This document shows positions 8,084 to 14,547 of a stretch of DNA of 15,814 nucleotides, in pieces. Both the position numbers and the translations under genes were made by a program. Positions within the stretch are counted from its first letter, which is position 1. Each line of letters opens with the position of its first letter. The notes under the pieces were generated by a model. The model did no database searches and was not told the DNA's origin. It was given only the letters and a program-made list of their open reading frames with translations. The stretch comes from DATIKM01 sp035477595. GTDB taxonomy: Bacteria; Armatimonadota; Chthonomonadetes; Chthonomonadales; CAJBBX01. The stretch is taken from NCBI GenBank assembly GCA_035477595.1, contig DATIKM010000119.1, positions 1-15,814 of the forward strand, given 5' to 3'.

Positions 8084-11000
8084 CTACAAGCCGAGAAGCC
8101 TCTTAGCGACCATCACCAGAATGGTCGAGTTCGTGAGCGATCGGAGGACCGTGTCGATCTCGCCCATGCGGTTCGTGATGCGCTGAGCCATGACTTGCGT
8201 CGGGATGACGATCACGTCTCCAGGACGGATCTCACGAGCGCGCCGGGCCTCGACGACCCCGCCGCCGATCCTCACAATGATGGCGCGGTCCAGTGCGGCG
8301 TCTGGGGCCAGACCGCCCACTTGCTGCACATAGTGGTCTATGCGGGCGCCCGGCCGGTAGAGAACGCCACGCGCGTGGACCACCGCGCCGACAACCTGAA
8401 CGGTGGTCGGCGTCTCCGGCACCGTGATGACATCGCCGTCAAGCAGCACGATGTCCTCATCCCCGGCGGGGCGCCGCATTGCCGCCTGCAGGTTGACCGC
8501 CACGTTGCCCTGCGGCGCCAGCTCGTCGGCGCGCAACCTGCGTGGCTCGGTCACTAGCTCTCGCCGGAAGAGGCTTGCAGCCGCCTCGCCAGGGGCCGGC
8601 GTGGCCTGCTCAGGCGCCGGGGCGCCGCCGAGGCCGGGCACTTCGATGGGGATCAGCGCCCGCACGGATGCCCCGAGGGTTCGCATCTTCTCCACATCGG
8701 AACGCGCCAGCTCGCGCTGGTAGGCGGCGTCGTTCACGATCTCGTTGAGCCGGGTGATCACCGCCGTCAGCTGTCTCTGCCCTGCGGTGGCGAGAAGGCT
8801 GGGGTCACGGAAGAACTCCGAGCCCTCCGCGAAGGCATCGTGCCGCAGGCCACCTGCGAGCTGAAGCGCGTCCGTCAGTCGCGCCGTGCGGCTGGTCAGT
8901 GCGACCGGGCCAGGCTTGTTCACGGCGCCGCGCACGGTGACCAGGATCGGGCGCTCCATGAAGGCGCCCCGGCCCTGCACCGTGACTATGTCGCCGTCCG
9001 TCAGGGCAGGGTCCGGTTCGACGTTGGCCAGGCCGCGCGCCACCGAGGCTGTGGTTACGGGCGACCTCTCGTCCGAGCGGGCACGCGTGACCTGTACTGC
9101 GTCGCCCGCCGATGGAGTGAGGCCGCCCGCAAGCCGCAGTGCGTCGCTCAGCCGCATGCCTTCCCCGCGCGGGTAGAAGCCGGGCGCGGTTACCTCGCCT
9201 CTGACCTCGATCTGCCGCTCAGGAGCGAAGGCCGCTTCGCCCGCGCGGTAGACGGCGAGGACGTCCCGGTCCTGGAGGATTGGATTGTGCTCGGGGTCCT
9301 CCGCGAGTGTGCGCGTCAGGCTCAGGAATCGGTACGCGAACCTGCCGTCGGGCTTCTGGTGCAGCAGCACCAGGCCATCTCCGGCGGCATCCGGAGTGAC
9401 GCCGCCGGCCTGCAGCAGGAGGTCGCTAACCCGCATGTTCTCGCTGCGATAGTAGACGCCCGGGTTCATCACGGCGCCGCGTACGCTGACATCGCGTCGG
9501 CCAGTCCAGGCGACCTCGGCCCGCGTGTAGACCTTAACGCGATCCCAGGGGCGGAGAGCGAGATTGGCTTCCGGATCGCCCGCCATGGCGCGGTCCAGCA
9601 GCAGAGGCAGCAGCTCAAGCGAGTCGTCCGGCCGGTGCCGGAAGAGGTCTGCGCGGCTCGCATGTGCTTCCGGGAGCAGGCCGCGCGCCCTCTCGATCAG
9701 GTCGCGCACGCGCATGCCTGGCTCGATCGCGTACTCGCCGGGCTGATCGACCGCGCCCTCCACCGTGACCATGTTCATCACCGTGGGCCGAACGGAGAAC
9801 ACCTCCAGCACATCGCCATCCAGCACCTGGGGTTGGGGGCCGCTGCCAGGCGCAGCGAGGTCGACGTCGCGCGTCACACGCGCGGCGCCAGGTATGACCG
9901 TGGTGAGCTGCGCGCGCTGCGTCACTCCGGCAGGCATCGTGCCGCCCGCGAACCGCAGCGCGTCCGCGATCGTCTCATCGGGCGCCAGCTCGAACCGAGC
10001 CGGACGCCGAACGAGACCCTTGACCGCGACGCGCGTCGAACGGTCGGGGATGAAGAGCATGTCGCCGGGCTGGAGGGAGATGTCGCCGGTCTGATCCCCC
10101 GTGACAAGCAGGCGATACAGGTCCAGCGTGCCGACGGTGGCGCCACGGCGCCGCACCTCGATCCGCCGGTAGGAGCCATCGTCGGTCGGCCCGCCCGTGG
10201 CGTACAGCAGGTTGAACGCCGACGCGACCGCCGGGACCGTGTAGGTGCCCGGGAAGTACGAGGCGCCGGCGACGGTAACCTGGATCGTGCGCAGATCATC
10301 AAGCGTGAGGGAGACCTCGACCTCGCGGAAGTTCCGGCGCATGCGGTCTCGCACCGTGGCTTCAGCCTGGGCCAGCGTCTGGCCGCGGACCACGACGCGA
10401 CCGGCAGCGGGCAAGGTGATGCCCCCGGTCGAATCTACTGTGACCGTTGTCTGCCGGGCCTCGATGGTCGGGCTCCAATAGCGGAGGGTCAGGCGATCAT
10501 CCGGCCCCAGCTCGTAGTTGGGTGGAGGGGAGGCGATGACGGCCTGAAGAATGGCCGCGAGGGGATCGGCCACCTGACGAAACGCATCGACAGTGGGCAG
10601 CGTCAGCGGTTGCGCCAGGGCGTACGCATCCGACGGGTCCAGCCCGTCTGCGACCACATCCCGCGGAGCGACCTCGTCCCAGGGGTCAGCGCCCGTCCGA
10701 GGCGCCCGCCGCACGGCGCTTCGCAAGGAAGCCCTCCGGGCGTCAGATGCGCGGTCACCGTCGCCGAGGAAAGCGCCAGGACTCCGGTTCGGTCTGGGCG
10801 GCGCGGCGCGAACGGGGGCTGCGGGGTCGAGGTAGGGCTCATCCGCCGCCGGCAGCGCGCCACCCGCCGCGAACCAAGGGTACGTCGCTCGCTCCGCCGC
10901 GGTGAGGCGCCCTGCCTGGCGCCGACGCTCCAGGTCCTCGCGCGCCGACGAAGACAGACGGCGCAGGGCGGCGGCCTCGGCGCCAGACGGCCCGGCTGCC

Positions 11001-11740
11001 ACGGCGCCCTGCGGGAACCGGTTGAGAAAGGCGCGATAGAGAGTGCGCTCCTGTGGGGTAAGCGTGCCGTCGCGAAGGCGCAGTACCAGATCGACCCTTC
11101 GCTCATCGGTCAGCGCATCGATCGCCCGCTGCTCTTCCGCGGTCGGTGGGCGATACTGCTCCCAGAGCCCGGGCGTGAGGAGTAAGCGGTAGCGAACGAT
11201 CTCCGCGGGCCCCAGCTGGCCCTGAGCGTGCCGTTCCAGAATGCCGAGGCGCCCGGCGTCCGTGAGTCCGGCGACCGCATCGATCTCCGACTGAGAGGGT
11301 GCCGGCTCAGGTACGTCTGCCTGGCGCACCGGATGCGCAGGGGTCTCAGGTATACCGGCGCCCAGCGTGTCGCGCAGAAGGCGTCGCCGCGCCGCTATTA
11401 TGGAGCGCGGCGCCTCGAAGAAGCTGGCGCCGAACACCGGCACGTCGTAGCCCGTCGGCGCCGTGTGGCGCCGAAGTCTCGGGTCCACATACTGCCGGAA
11501 GTCAGGAAGCGCCTCATCCGCGGGCGGACGCTGCGGCCGCGCCCCGAAGGTCTCGAGGATGGGGTTCCGCCCCGGGATCGTGCCGCCTCGCACCTCGCCA
11601 ACGCGCTCCTGAGCCTCTGACGAACTAGCCGAGCTCGATAGGGCGACCGCCAGCATGAACCAGACGCAGGCGCGACCGGCCGCGGCGGCAAGGGACCGCG
11701 CGGTCGACGACCAGGGGAGGTATCCGACGGGGAGGGGCAC
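8084..11740 (-). CDS. Giant Wza/OPX-type polysaccharide export protein with Poly_export plus seven SLBB domains
   Basis: 1,218 aa from GTG 11740. A signal peptide (hydrophobic core ACVWFMLAVAL, likely cleavage after SSSEA, residue ~43) has no lipobox Cys, unlike E. coli Wza. Residues 151-293 hold three helical repeats. A Pro/Arg-rich linker follows, then Poly_export (407-483, starting YELGPDDRLTLRYW). SLBB units follow at about 485-566, 569-649, 657-741, 749-832, 843-924, 933-1111 (with a ~107-residue insertion) and 1113-1185. Each opens with a V.V.G.V..PG.Y-like strand and most end in DGD or PGD...V. It should form the periplasm-spanning and outer-membrane export channel. Wza is ~380 aa, so this one is about three times longer. 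The GTG start has GGAGG 9 nt upstream and lies after the promoter; the in-frame ATG 11851 lies inside the tRNA promoter and cannot be used from this transcript. Confidence 0.92.
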   Translation of the reverse strand: MPLPVGYLPWSSTARSLAAAAGRACVWFMLAVALSSSASSSEAQERVGEVRGGTIPGRNPILETFGARPQRPPADEALPDFRQYVDPRLRRHTAPTGYDVPVFGASFFEAPRSIIAARRRLLRDTLGAGIPETPAHPVRQADVPEPAPSQSEIDAVAGLTDAGRLGILERHAQGQLGPAEIVRYRLLLTPGLWEQYRPPTAEEQRAIDALTDERRVDLVLRLRDGTLTPQERTLYRAFLNRFPQGAVAAGPSGAEAAALRRLSSSAREDLERRRQAGRLTAAERATYPWFAAGGALPAADEPYLDPAAPVRAAPPRPNRSPGAFLGDGDRASDARRASLRSAVRRAPRTGADPWDEVAPRDVVADGLDPSDAYALAQPLTLPTVDAFRQVADPLAAILQAVIASPPPNYELGPDDRLTLRYWSPTIEARQTTVTVDSTGGITLPAAGRVVVRGQTLAQAEATVRDRMRRNFREVEVSLTLDDLRTIQVTVAGASYFPGTYTVPAVASAFNLLYATGGPTDDGSYRRIEVRRRGATVGTLDLYRLLVTGDQTGDISLQPGDMLFIPDRSTRVAVKGLVRRPARFELAPDETIADALRFAGGTMPAGVTQRAQLTTVIPGAARVTRDVDLAAPGSGPQPQVLDGDVLEVFSVRPTVMNMVTVEGAVDQPGEYAIEPGMRVRDLIERARGLLPEAHASRADLFRHRPDDSLELLPLLLDRAMAGDPEANLALRPWDRVKVYTRAEVAWTGRRDVSVRGAVMNPGVYYRSENMRVSDLLLQAGGVTPDAAGDGLVLLHQKPDGRFAYRFLSLTRTLAEDPEHNPILQDRDVLAVYRAGEAAFAPERQIEVRGEVTAPGFYPRGEGMRLSDALRLAGGLTPSAGDAVQVTRARSDERSPVTTASVARGLANVEPDPALTDGDIVTVQGRGAFMERPILVTVRGAVNKPGPVALTSRTARLTDALQLAGGLRHDAFAEGSEFFRDPSLLATAGQRQLTAVITRLNEIVNDAAYQRELARSDVEKMRTLGASVRALIPIEVPGLGGAPAPEQATPAPGEAAASLFRRELVTEPRRLRADELAPQGNVAVNLQAAMRRPAGDEDIVLLDGDVITVPETPTTVQVVGAVVHARGVLYRPGARIDHYVQQVGGLAPDAALDRAIIVRIGGGVVEARRAREIRPGDVIVIPTQVMAQRITNRMGEIDTVLRSLTNSTILVMVAKRLLGL
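10862..11290 (-). repeat. Three tandem protein-level helical repeats inside the export protein
   Basis: Protein residues 151-199, 205-244 and 256-293 share the pattern a..Lt...R..l..R...G.Lt..E...Y..fl. The cores are GLTDAGRLGILERHAQGQLG, ALTDERRVDLVLRLRDGTLT and RLSSSAREDLERRRQAGRLT, each followed by a second short helix (AEIVRYRLLL, PQERTLYRAFL, AAERATYPWF). The helix-turn-helix shape with G-x-L-T at the turn resembles SHOCT domains, but I do not claim homology. They sit between the signal peptide and the Poly_export domain, so they should be periplasmic or at the outer membrane. Confidence 0.7.
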
Positions 11741-11749
11741 CGGGTCTGG

Positions 11750-11754
11750 CCTCC
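11750..11754 (-). promoter_or_regulatory. Shine-Dalgarno GGAGG that sets the GTG start of the export protein
   Basis: On the minus strand GGAGG is followed by 9 nt and then GTG (11740-11738) in the exporter frame. It is the only good ribosome site between the mapped -10 box and the signal-peptide hydrophobic core, so it decides the start. Confidence 0.75.
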
Positions 11755-11787
11755 GGTCCGGCCCTAGGAGGGCGCCGTGATCAAGAG

Positions 11788-11817
11788 ATTGTAGCATTGC
11801 CCTATCGGCCAAGTCAA
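11788..11817 (-). promoter_or_regulatory. Sigma70-type promoter of the polysaccharide operon
   Basis: On the minus strand the -35 box is TTGACT (11817-11812), followed by an 18-nt spacer and a -10 box TACAAT (11793-11788). Ten to eleven of twelve consensus positions match. Transcription would start near 11781, giving a ~40-nt leader to GTG 11740 that contains the Shine-Dalgarno. No other comparable promoter is seen to the left, so it probably drives the whole leftward operon. Confidence 0.8.
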
Positions 11818-11829
11818 ACGACCAGCGCG

Positions 11830-11841
11830 GCGAGCGCTCGC
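11830..11841. promoter_or_regulatory. 12-bp perfect palindrome between divergent promoters (candidate operator)
   Basis: GCGAGCGCTCGC is its own reverse complement and lies in the 27-bp gap between the two divergent -35 boxes (11817 and 11845). A repressor or activator bound here could act on both the polysaccharide operon and the tRNA-trpE unit. A GC-rich palindrome of this length can arise by chance, so this is a candidate only. Confidence 0.35.
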
Positions 11842-11844
11842 GCG

Positions 11845-11874
11845 TTGACATAGCCCCGGAGCGACGCCTATACT
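11845..11874 (+). promoter_or_regulatory. Strong sigma70-type promoter for tRNA-Leu (and probably trpE)
   Basis: TTGACA (11845-11850), 18-nt spacer, TATACT (11869-11874). The predicted start at about 11881-11882 is just before the tRNA 5' end at 11883. The perfect -35 and near-perfect -10 fit a stable-RNA promoter. No second promoter was found between the tRNA and trpE. Confidence 0.85.
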
Positions 11875-11882
11875 ACGCCCGG

Positions 11883-11964
11883 GCCCGGGTGGTGGAACTG
11901 GCAGACACAGGGGACTTAAAATCCCTCGCCGCAAGGCATGCGGGTTCGACCCCCGCCCCGGGCA
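11883..11964 (+). tRNA. tRNA-Leu, anticodon UAA
   Basis: 82 nt, class II tRNA. The acceptor stem GCCCGGG (11883-11889) pairs fully with CCCGGGC (11957-11963), with discriminator A11964. The anticodon stem is 11910-11914 with 11922-11926; the loop CTTAAAA puts the anticodon TAA at 11917-11919, so it reads UUA (and UUG by wobble). The long variable arm GCC-GCAA-GGC (11928-11937) is typical of Leu. The T arm is GCGGG-TTCGACC-CCCGC (11940-11956). The 3' CCA is not encoded (CAG follows the discriminator), so it must be added by the CCA enzyme. Confidence 0.97.
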
Positions 11965-11966
11965 CA

Positions 11967-11985
11967 GCCCGCAGGAGCCGCGGGC
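11967..11985 (+). promoter_or_regulatory. Hairpin in the tRNA-trpE spacer, with duplicated AGGAG
   Basis: GCCCGC (11967-11972) pairs with GCGGGC (11980-11985) around a 7-nt loop AGGAGCC. The octamer GCAGGAGC occurs at 11971-11978 (loop and stem edge) and again at 11984-11991, where its AGGAG is the trpE Shine-Dalgarno. There is no U-run, so it is not an ordinary terminator. It may mark the tRNA 3' processing site or influence trpE translation (inference). Confidence 0.4.
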
Positions 11986-11999
11986 AGGAGCGCCGACGG

Positions 12000-13481
12000 A
12001 TGCTCGTGCCGAGCCGTGATCACTTCATCGCGAACGCACGGCAGGGGGACCTCATCCCCGTCTACCGGGAGATCCTGGCGGATCGGCTCACGCCAGTCTC
12101 GGCCTTCGAGAAGCTGCAGGGAGGGGCGGGCTCCTTCCTGCTGGAGAGCGTCGAGGGCGGCGAACGTCTGGCACGCTATTCCTTCCTTGGATCCCAGCCG
12201 TTCCTGACGTTCCGCGCCGTTGGGTCGCGCATCTCGGTCGAGGATGCCAGCGGTTCCCGGCCGATCCCTGCTGCCGACGGGGGCGATGCGCTGTCGGTTC
12301 TAGGATCCCTGCTGTCCGGCTTCCGGTTCGTCGAGACGCCGGGGCTCCCGCGGTTCTGCGGCGGCGCCGTTGGCTACGTCGCCTATGATATGGCGCGCCA
12401 GATAGAGAGGCTGCCGGAGATCGCTCCCGACGACCTTGGGCTCCCGGACTGCGTCTTCTACCTCACGGATACGCTGCTTATCTTCGACCACGTGCGCCAC
12501 CGCATCATGGTGCTCAGCAACGCGCGCGTCGGCGAGCAACCTGCGGAGGACTATGACCGCGCTGCCTCCGCGATCGACGCGCTCGTGGCCCGTCTGCGCG
12601 GCCCCGGGAACCTGACCGAGGCAAATCCCGCGCAAGGAGCGGGGCCGGCGCCAGAGCCAAGTGTCCCTCAGGCGGAGTTCGAGCGCTGGGTGCGTCGATG
12701 CAAGGAGTACATCGCCGCGGGCGATGTGTTCCAGGTCGTGCCCTCGGTGAGGTTCCGGGCGGAGCTTCGCGCCACGCCATTCGAGGTATACCGCGCTCTC
12801 CGCTTCCTGAACCCCTCACCTTACATGTACTACCTCGACCTGGGCGACGCGCAGGTCGTTGGGTCGTCCCCCGAGATCCTCGCCACGGTCGAGGACGGGA
12901 AGGTATCGGTGCGTCCGATCGCGGGCACGCGGCGCCGCGGCGCGACGCCCGCGGAGGACCTCCTCCTCGAGCAGGAGCTCCTGACCGACGAGAAGGAACG
13001 GGCCGAGCACATCATGCTCGTTGACCTGGGCCGAAACGACGTGGGCCGTGTCGCCGAGTACGGTACCGTGCGCGTCGACGAGCTGATGGTAATAGAGCGC
13101 TACTCCCACGTAATGCACATCGTGTCCCACGTGTCGGGCCGCATGGCGGAAGGGAGGGACGTGTTCGACGCCTTCCGCGCCTGCTTCCCAGCAGGCACGC
13201 TGACTGGAGCGCCGAAGATCCGGGCGATGCAGATCATCGAGGAGCTGGAGCCTTCCCGGCGGGGCCTCTACGGCGGCGCAGTCGGGTACTTCAGCTACAG
13301 CGGCGACATGGACTTCGCGATCGCGATCCGGACCATGTTGGTCCGCGGCGGGACGGCCTACGTGCAGGCGGGTGCAGGCGTGGTGGCGGACTCGTCGCCG
13401 GAGATGGAGCACAGCGAAGTCGCCAACAAGGCGCGCGCTCTCTTTGCGGCTCTCGGAATGGCGGAGGCTGGCCTTGACTGA
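12000..13481 (+). CDS. trpE: Anthranilate synthase component I
   Basis: 493 aa, normal length. With TrpG it converts chorismate and glutamine to anthranilate, the first step of tryptophan synthesis. The feedback-binding motif LLES (47-50) with RYSFLGSQP (59-67), and NPSPYMYY (271-278), form the tryptophan pocket. The chorismate-binding catalytic block includes RPIAGTRRRG (305-314), HIMLVDLGRNDVGR (337-350), CFPAGTLTGAPK (395-406), YGGAVGYFSYSG (424-435) and AGAGVVADSSPE (457-468). The Trp-binding residues look intact, so the enzyme should be feedback-inhibited. ATG 12000 has AGGAG 9 nt upstream. The frame stays open back through the tRNA to 11889, but that part is not coding. There is no own promoter, leader peptide or attenuator; it seems to be read through from the tRNA-Leu promoter. 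Confidence 0.96.
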   Translation: MLVPSRDHFIANARQGDLIPVYREILADRLTPVSAFEKLQGGAGSFLLESVEGGERLARYSFLGSQPFLTFRAVGSRISVEDASGSRPIPAADGGDALSVLGSLLSGFRFVETPGLPRFCGGAVGYVAYDMARQIERLPEIAPDDLGLPDCVFYLTDTLLIFDHVRHRIMVLSNARVGEQPAEDYDRAASAIDALVARLRGPGNLTEANPAQGAGPAPEPSVPQAEFERWVRRCKEYIAAGDVFQVVPSVRFRAELRATPFEVYRALRFLNPSPYMYYLDLGDAQVVGSSPEILATVEDGKVSVRPIAGTRRRGATPAEDLLLEQELLTDEKERAEHIMLVDLGRNDVGRVAEYGTVRVDELMVIERYSHVMHIVSHVSGRMAEGRDVFDAFRACFPAGTLTGAPKIRAMQIIEELEPSRRGLYGGAVGYFSYSGDMDFAIAIRTMLVRGGTAYVQAGAGVVADSSPEMEHSEVANKARALFAALGMAEAGLD

Positions 13482-13872
13482 GCAGTGCAACCACGACCCA
13501 CCCCTGCAAGTGGTGCCGCAGTTGCGCGTTGCGGACATGCATCGGTCCATCGCGTTCTACCACGATGTGCTGGGTCTGAGTCCCACGGTTCTGGACCCAC
13601 CCGACGCGCCGGTGTTCGCGTCGCTCGAGGCGGGCGACGTGACGCTGTTCCTCGTCGCGGATGAGGATATGCCATCGGTAAAGGGCGCTCCCGCGGTGCA
13701 CGGCGCCGGTGTGCGGATCTTCTTCGAGGTCGACGATGCGGAAGGGGTCTACAACCGCCTGGTCGAGTCGGATGTGCCAGTGGCCGGACCGCCGGTGCGA
13801 AACGAGGAGGCGGACTACGTGGAGTTCCGGCTGACCGACCCTGACGGCTACGAGATCTGCGTCTACTCCTGA
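13474..13872 (+). CDS. VOC/glyoxalase-fold protein between trpE and trpG
   Basis: 132 aa from TTG 13474. The vicinal-oxygen-chelate fold is evident: LRVADMHRSIAFYHDVLGLSP near the N-terminus (the L.V.D...S..FY...LG hallmark) and LTDPDGYEICVYS at the C-terminus. The usual His of the first strand (H-x-x-L-x-V) is Val here, while the C-terminal Glu is kept, so metal binding is probably altered or absent. The TTG start is favoured because GGAGG lies 6 nt upstream and the start overlaps the trpE stop by 8 nt; no ATG occurs before the conserved fold begins. It is transcribed with trpE and trpG. Function is unknown: lyase, dioxygenase, binding protein or glyoxalase-like detoxification are all possible. 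Confidence 0.85.
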   Translation: MTEQCNHDPPLQVVPQLRVADMHRSIAFYHDVLGLSPTVLDPPDAPVFASLEAGDVTLFLVADEDMPSVKGAPAVHGAGVRIFFEVDDAEGVYNRLVESDVPVAGPPVRNEEADYVEFRLTDPDGYEICVYS

Positions 13873-13889
13873 CGGAAGGGCTCCCGGCC

Positions 13890-14453
13890 GTGGTGCTCAT
13901 CATCGACAACTACGACAGCTTCACCTACAACCTGGTCCAGTACCTGGGCGAGATGGGCCGGACCGTCGAGGTCCATCGGAACGACGCGCTGAGCCTGGAC
14001 GACATTGCCGCCATGGGTCCCGAGCGCGTGGTCATCTCCCCCGGGCCCTGCACACCGACCGAGGCAGGCATCTCGGTCCCGCTGATCACGCGTTTCGCCG
14101 GAGCGTTCCCGATCCTCGGGGTCTGCCTAGGGCACCAGTCGATCGGTCAGGCGTTTGGCGGCCAGGTGGTCCGCAACAACCGCATGATGCACGGCAAGAC
14201 GAGCCTGATCCGGCACGATGGCCGAGGCGTCTTCCGCAACCTGCCGAATCCGTTCGAGGCTACCCGGTACCACTCCCTGATCATCGACCGGCCAACGATG
14301 CCGCCCTGCCTTGAGATCACGGCAGAGACCGCCGAGGGTGAGGTCATGGGCGTACGGCACCGCGAGTGCCCTGTCGAGGGTGTGCAGTTTCACCCGGAGT
14401 CGGTGATGACGCCCTGCGGGAAGGACCTGCTCCGCAACTTCCTGCGCCTGTAG
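13890..14453 (+). CDS. trpG: Anthranilate synthase component II, glutamine amidotransferase (TrpG/PabA)
   Basis: 187 aa, full length. A class I glutamine amidotransferase that releases ammonia from glutamine for TrpE. IDNYDSFTYNLVQYL (5-19), SPGPCTP (50-56), the nucleophile in GVCLGHQ (Cys79), MHGKTS (100-105) and FHPES with His168 and Glu170 complete the triad. The start is GTG 13890 with GGAAGGG 9 nt upstream; a second GTG follows immediately. It lies 17 nt after the VOC gene. TrpG proteins of this type often also serve PabB for folate synthesis, which cannot be excluded. Confidence 0.95.
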   Translation: MVLIIDNYDSFTYNLVQYLGEMGRTVEVHRNDALSLDDIAAMGPERVVISPGPCTPTEAGISVPLITRFAGAFPILGVCLGHQSIGQAFGGQVVRNNRMMHGKTSLIRHDGRGVFRNLPNPFEATRYHSLIIDRPTMPPCLEITAETAEGEVMGVRHRECPVEGVQFHPESVMTPCGKDLLRNFLRL

Positions 14454-14492
14454 CATGGCGTTGGTACCGGTCGACGGAGCGTCAGTGCAGTG

Positions 14493-14501
14493 TGGTATGC
14501 T
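14493..14501 (+). promoter_or_regulatory. Possible extended -10 promoter upstream of the CxxC protein gene
   Basis: TGGTATGCT contains an extended -10 (TG-N-TATGCT, box 14496-14501). No good -35 is present; the best is TCGACG 19 nt upstream. Transcription would start near 14508, about 40 nt before ATG 14548. Weak candidate. Confidence 0.3.
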
Positions 14502-14521
14502 GACCCTACTGGCGTTGGACG

Positions 14522-14547
14522 CCCCGTGAGACGGGGGAGCAAGCTCC
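14522..14547 (+). promoter_or_regulatory. Overlapping alternative hairpins that share the Shine-Dalgarno
   Basis: CCCCGT (14522-14527) can pair with ACGGGG (14531-14536) over a GAG loop. The GGAG at 14536-14539 can instead pair with CTCC at 14544-14547 over CAAG. Both stems use bases of the GGGGGAG Shine-Dalgarno (14533-14539), 8 nt before ATG 14548, and share G14536. This could hide or expose the ribosome site. No ligand motif or U-run is seen. Confidence 0.35.

Noticed and set aside
8840..11185. 781-codon plus-strand open frame opposite the export protein
   Set aside because: It mirrors the GC-biased codons of the SLBB gene, has no recognisable motif, and no ribosome site or promoter was seen for it.
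11883..11964. tRNA-Leu as an integration site for a polysaccharide island
   Set aside because: No integrase, no repeated tRNA 3' fragment and no mobile genes in the window; the cluster lies on the 5' side of the tRNA.
11967..11985. Rho-independent terminator after the tRNA
   Set aside because: The GC stem is not followed by a T-run and it directly precedes the trpE Shine-Dalgarno.
11889..11999. N-terminal extension of the trpE frame reading MVELADTGDL... through the tRNA
   Set aside because: This is a tRNA-Leu gene read as protein, a known false ORF type; the Shine-Dalgarno at 11986-11990 points to ATG 12000.
12816..13550. 244-codon minus-strand open frame opposite trpE
   Set aside because: Shadow of trpE; His/Val/Arg-biased composition with no motif.
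14522..14536. Terminator after trpG
   Set aside because: CCCCGT/ACGGGG stem lacks a T-run and its 3' arm is part of the next gene's Shine-Dalgarno.
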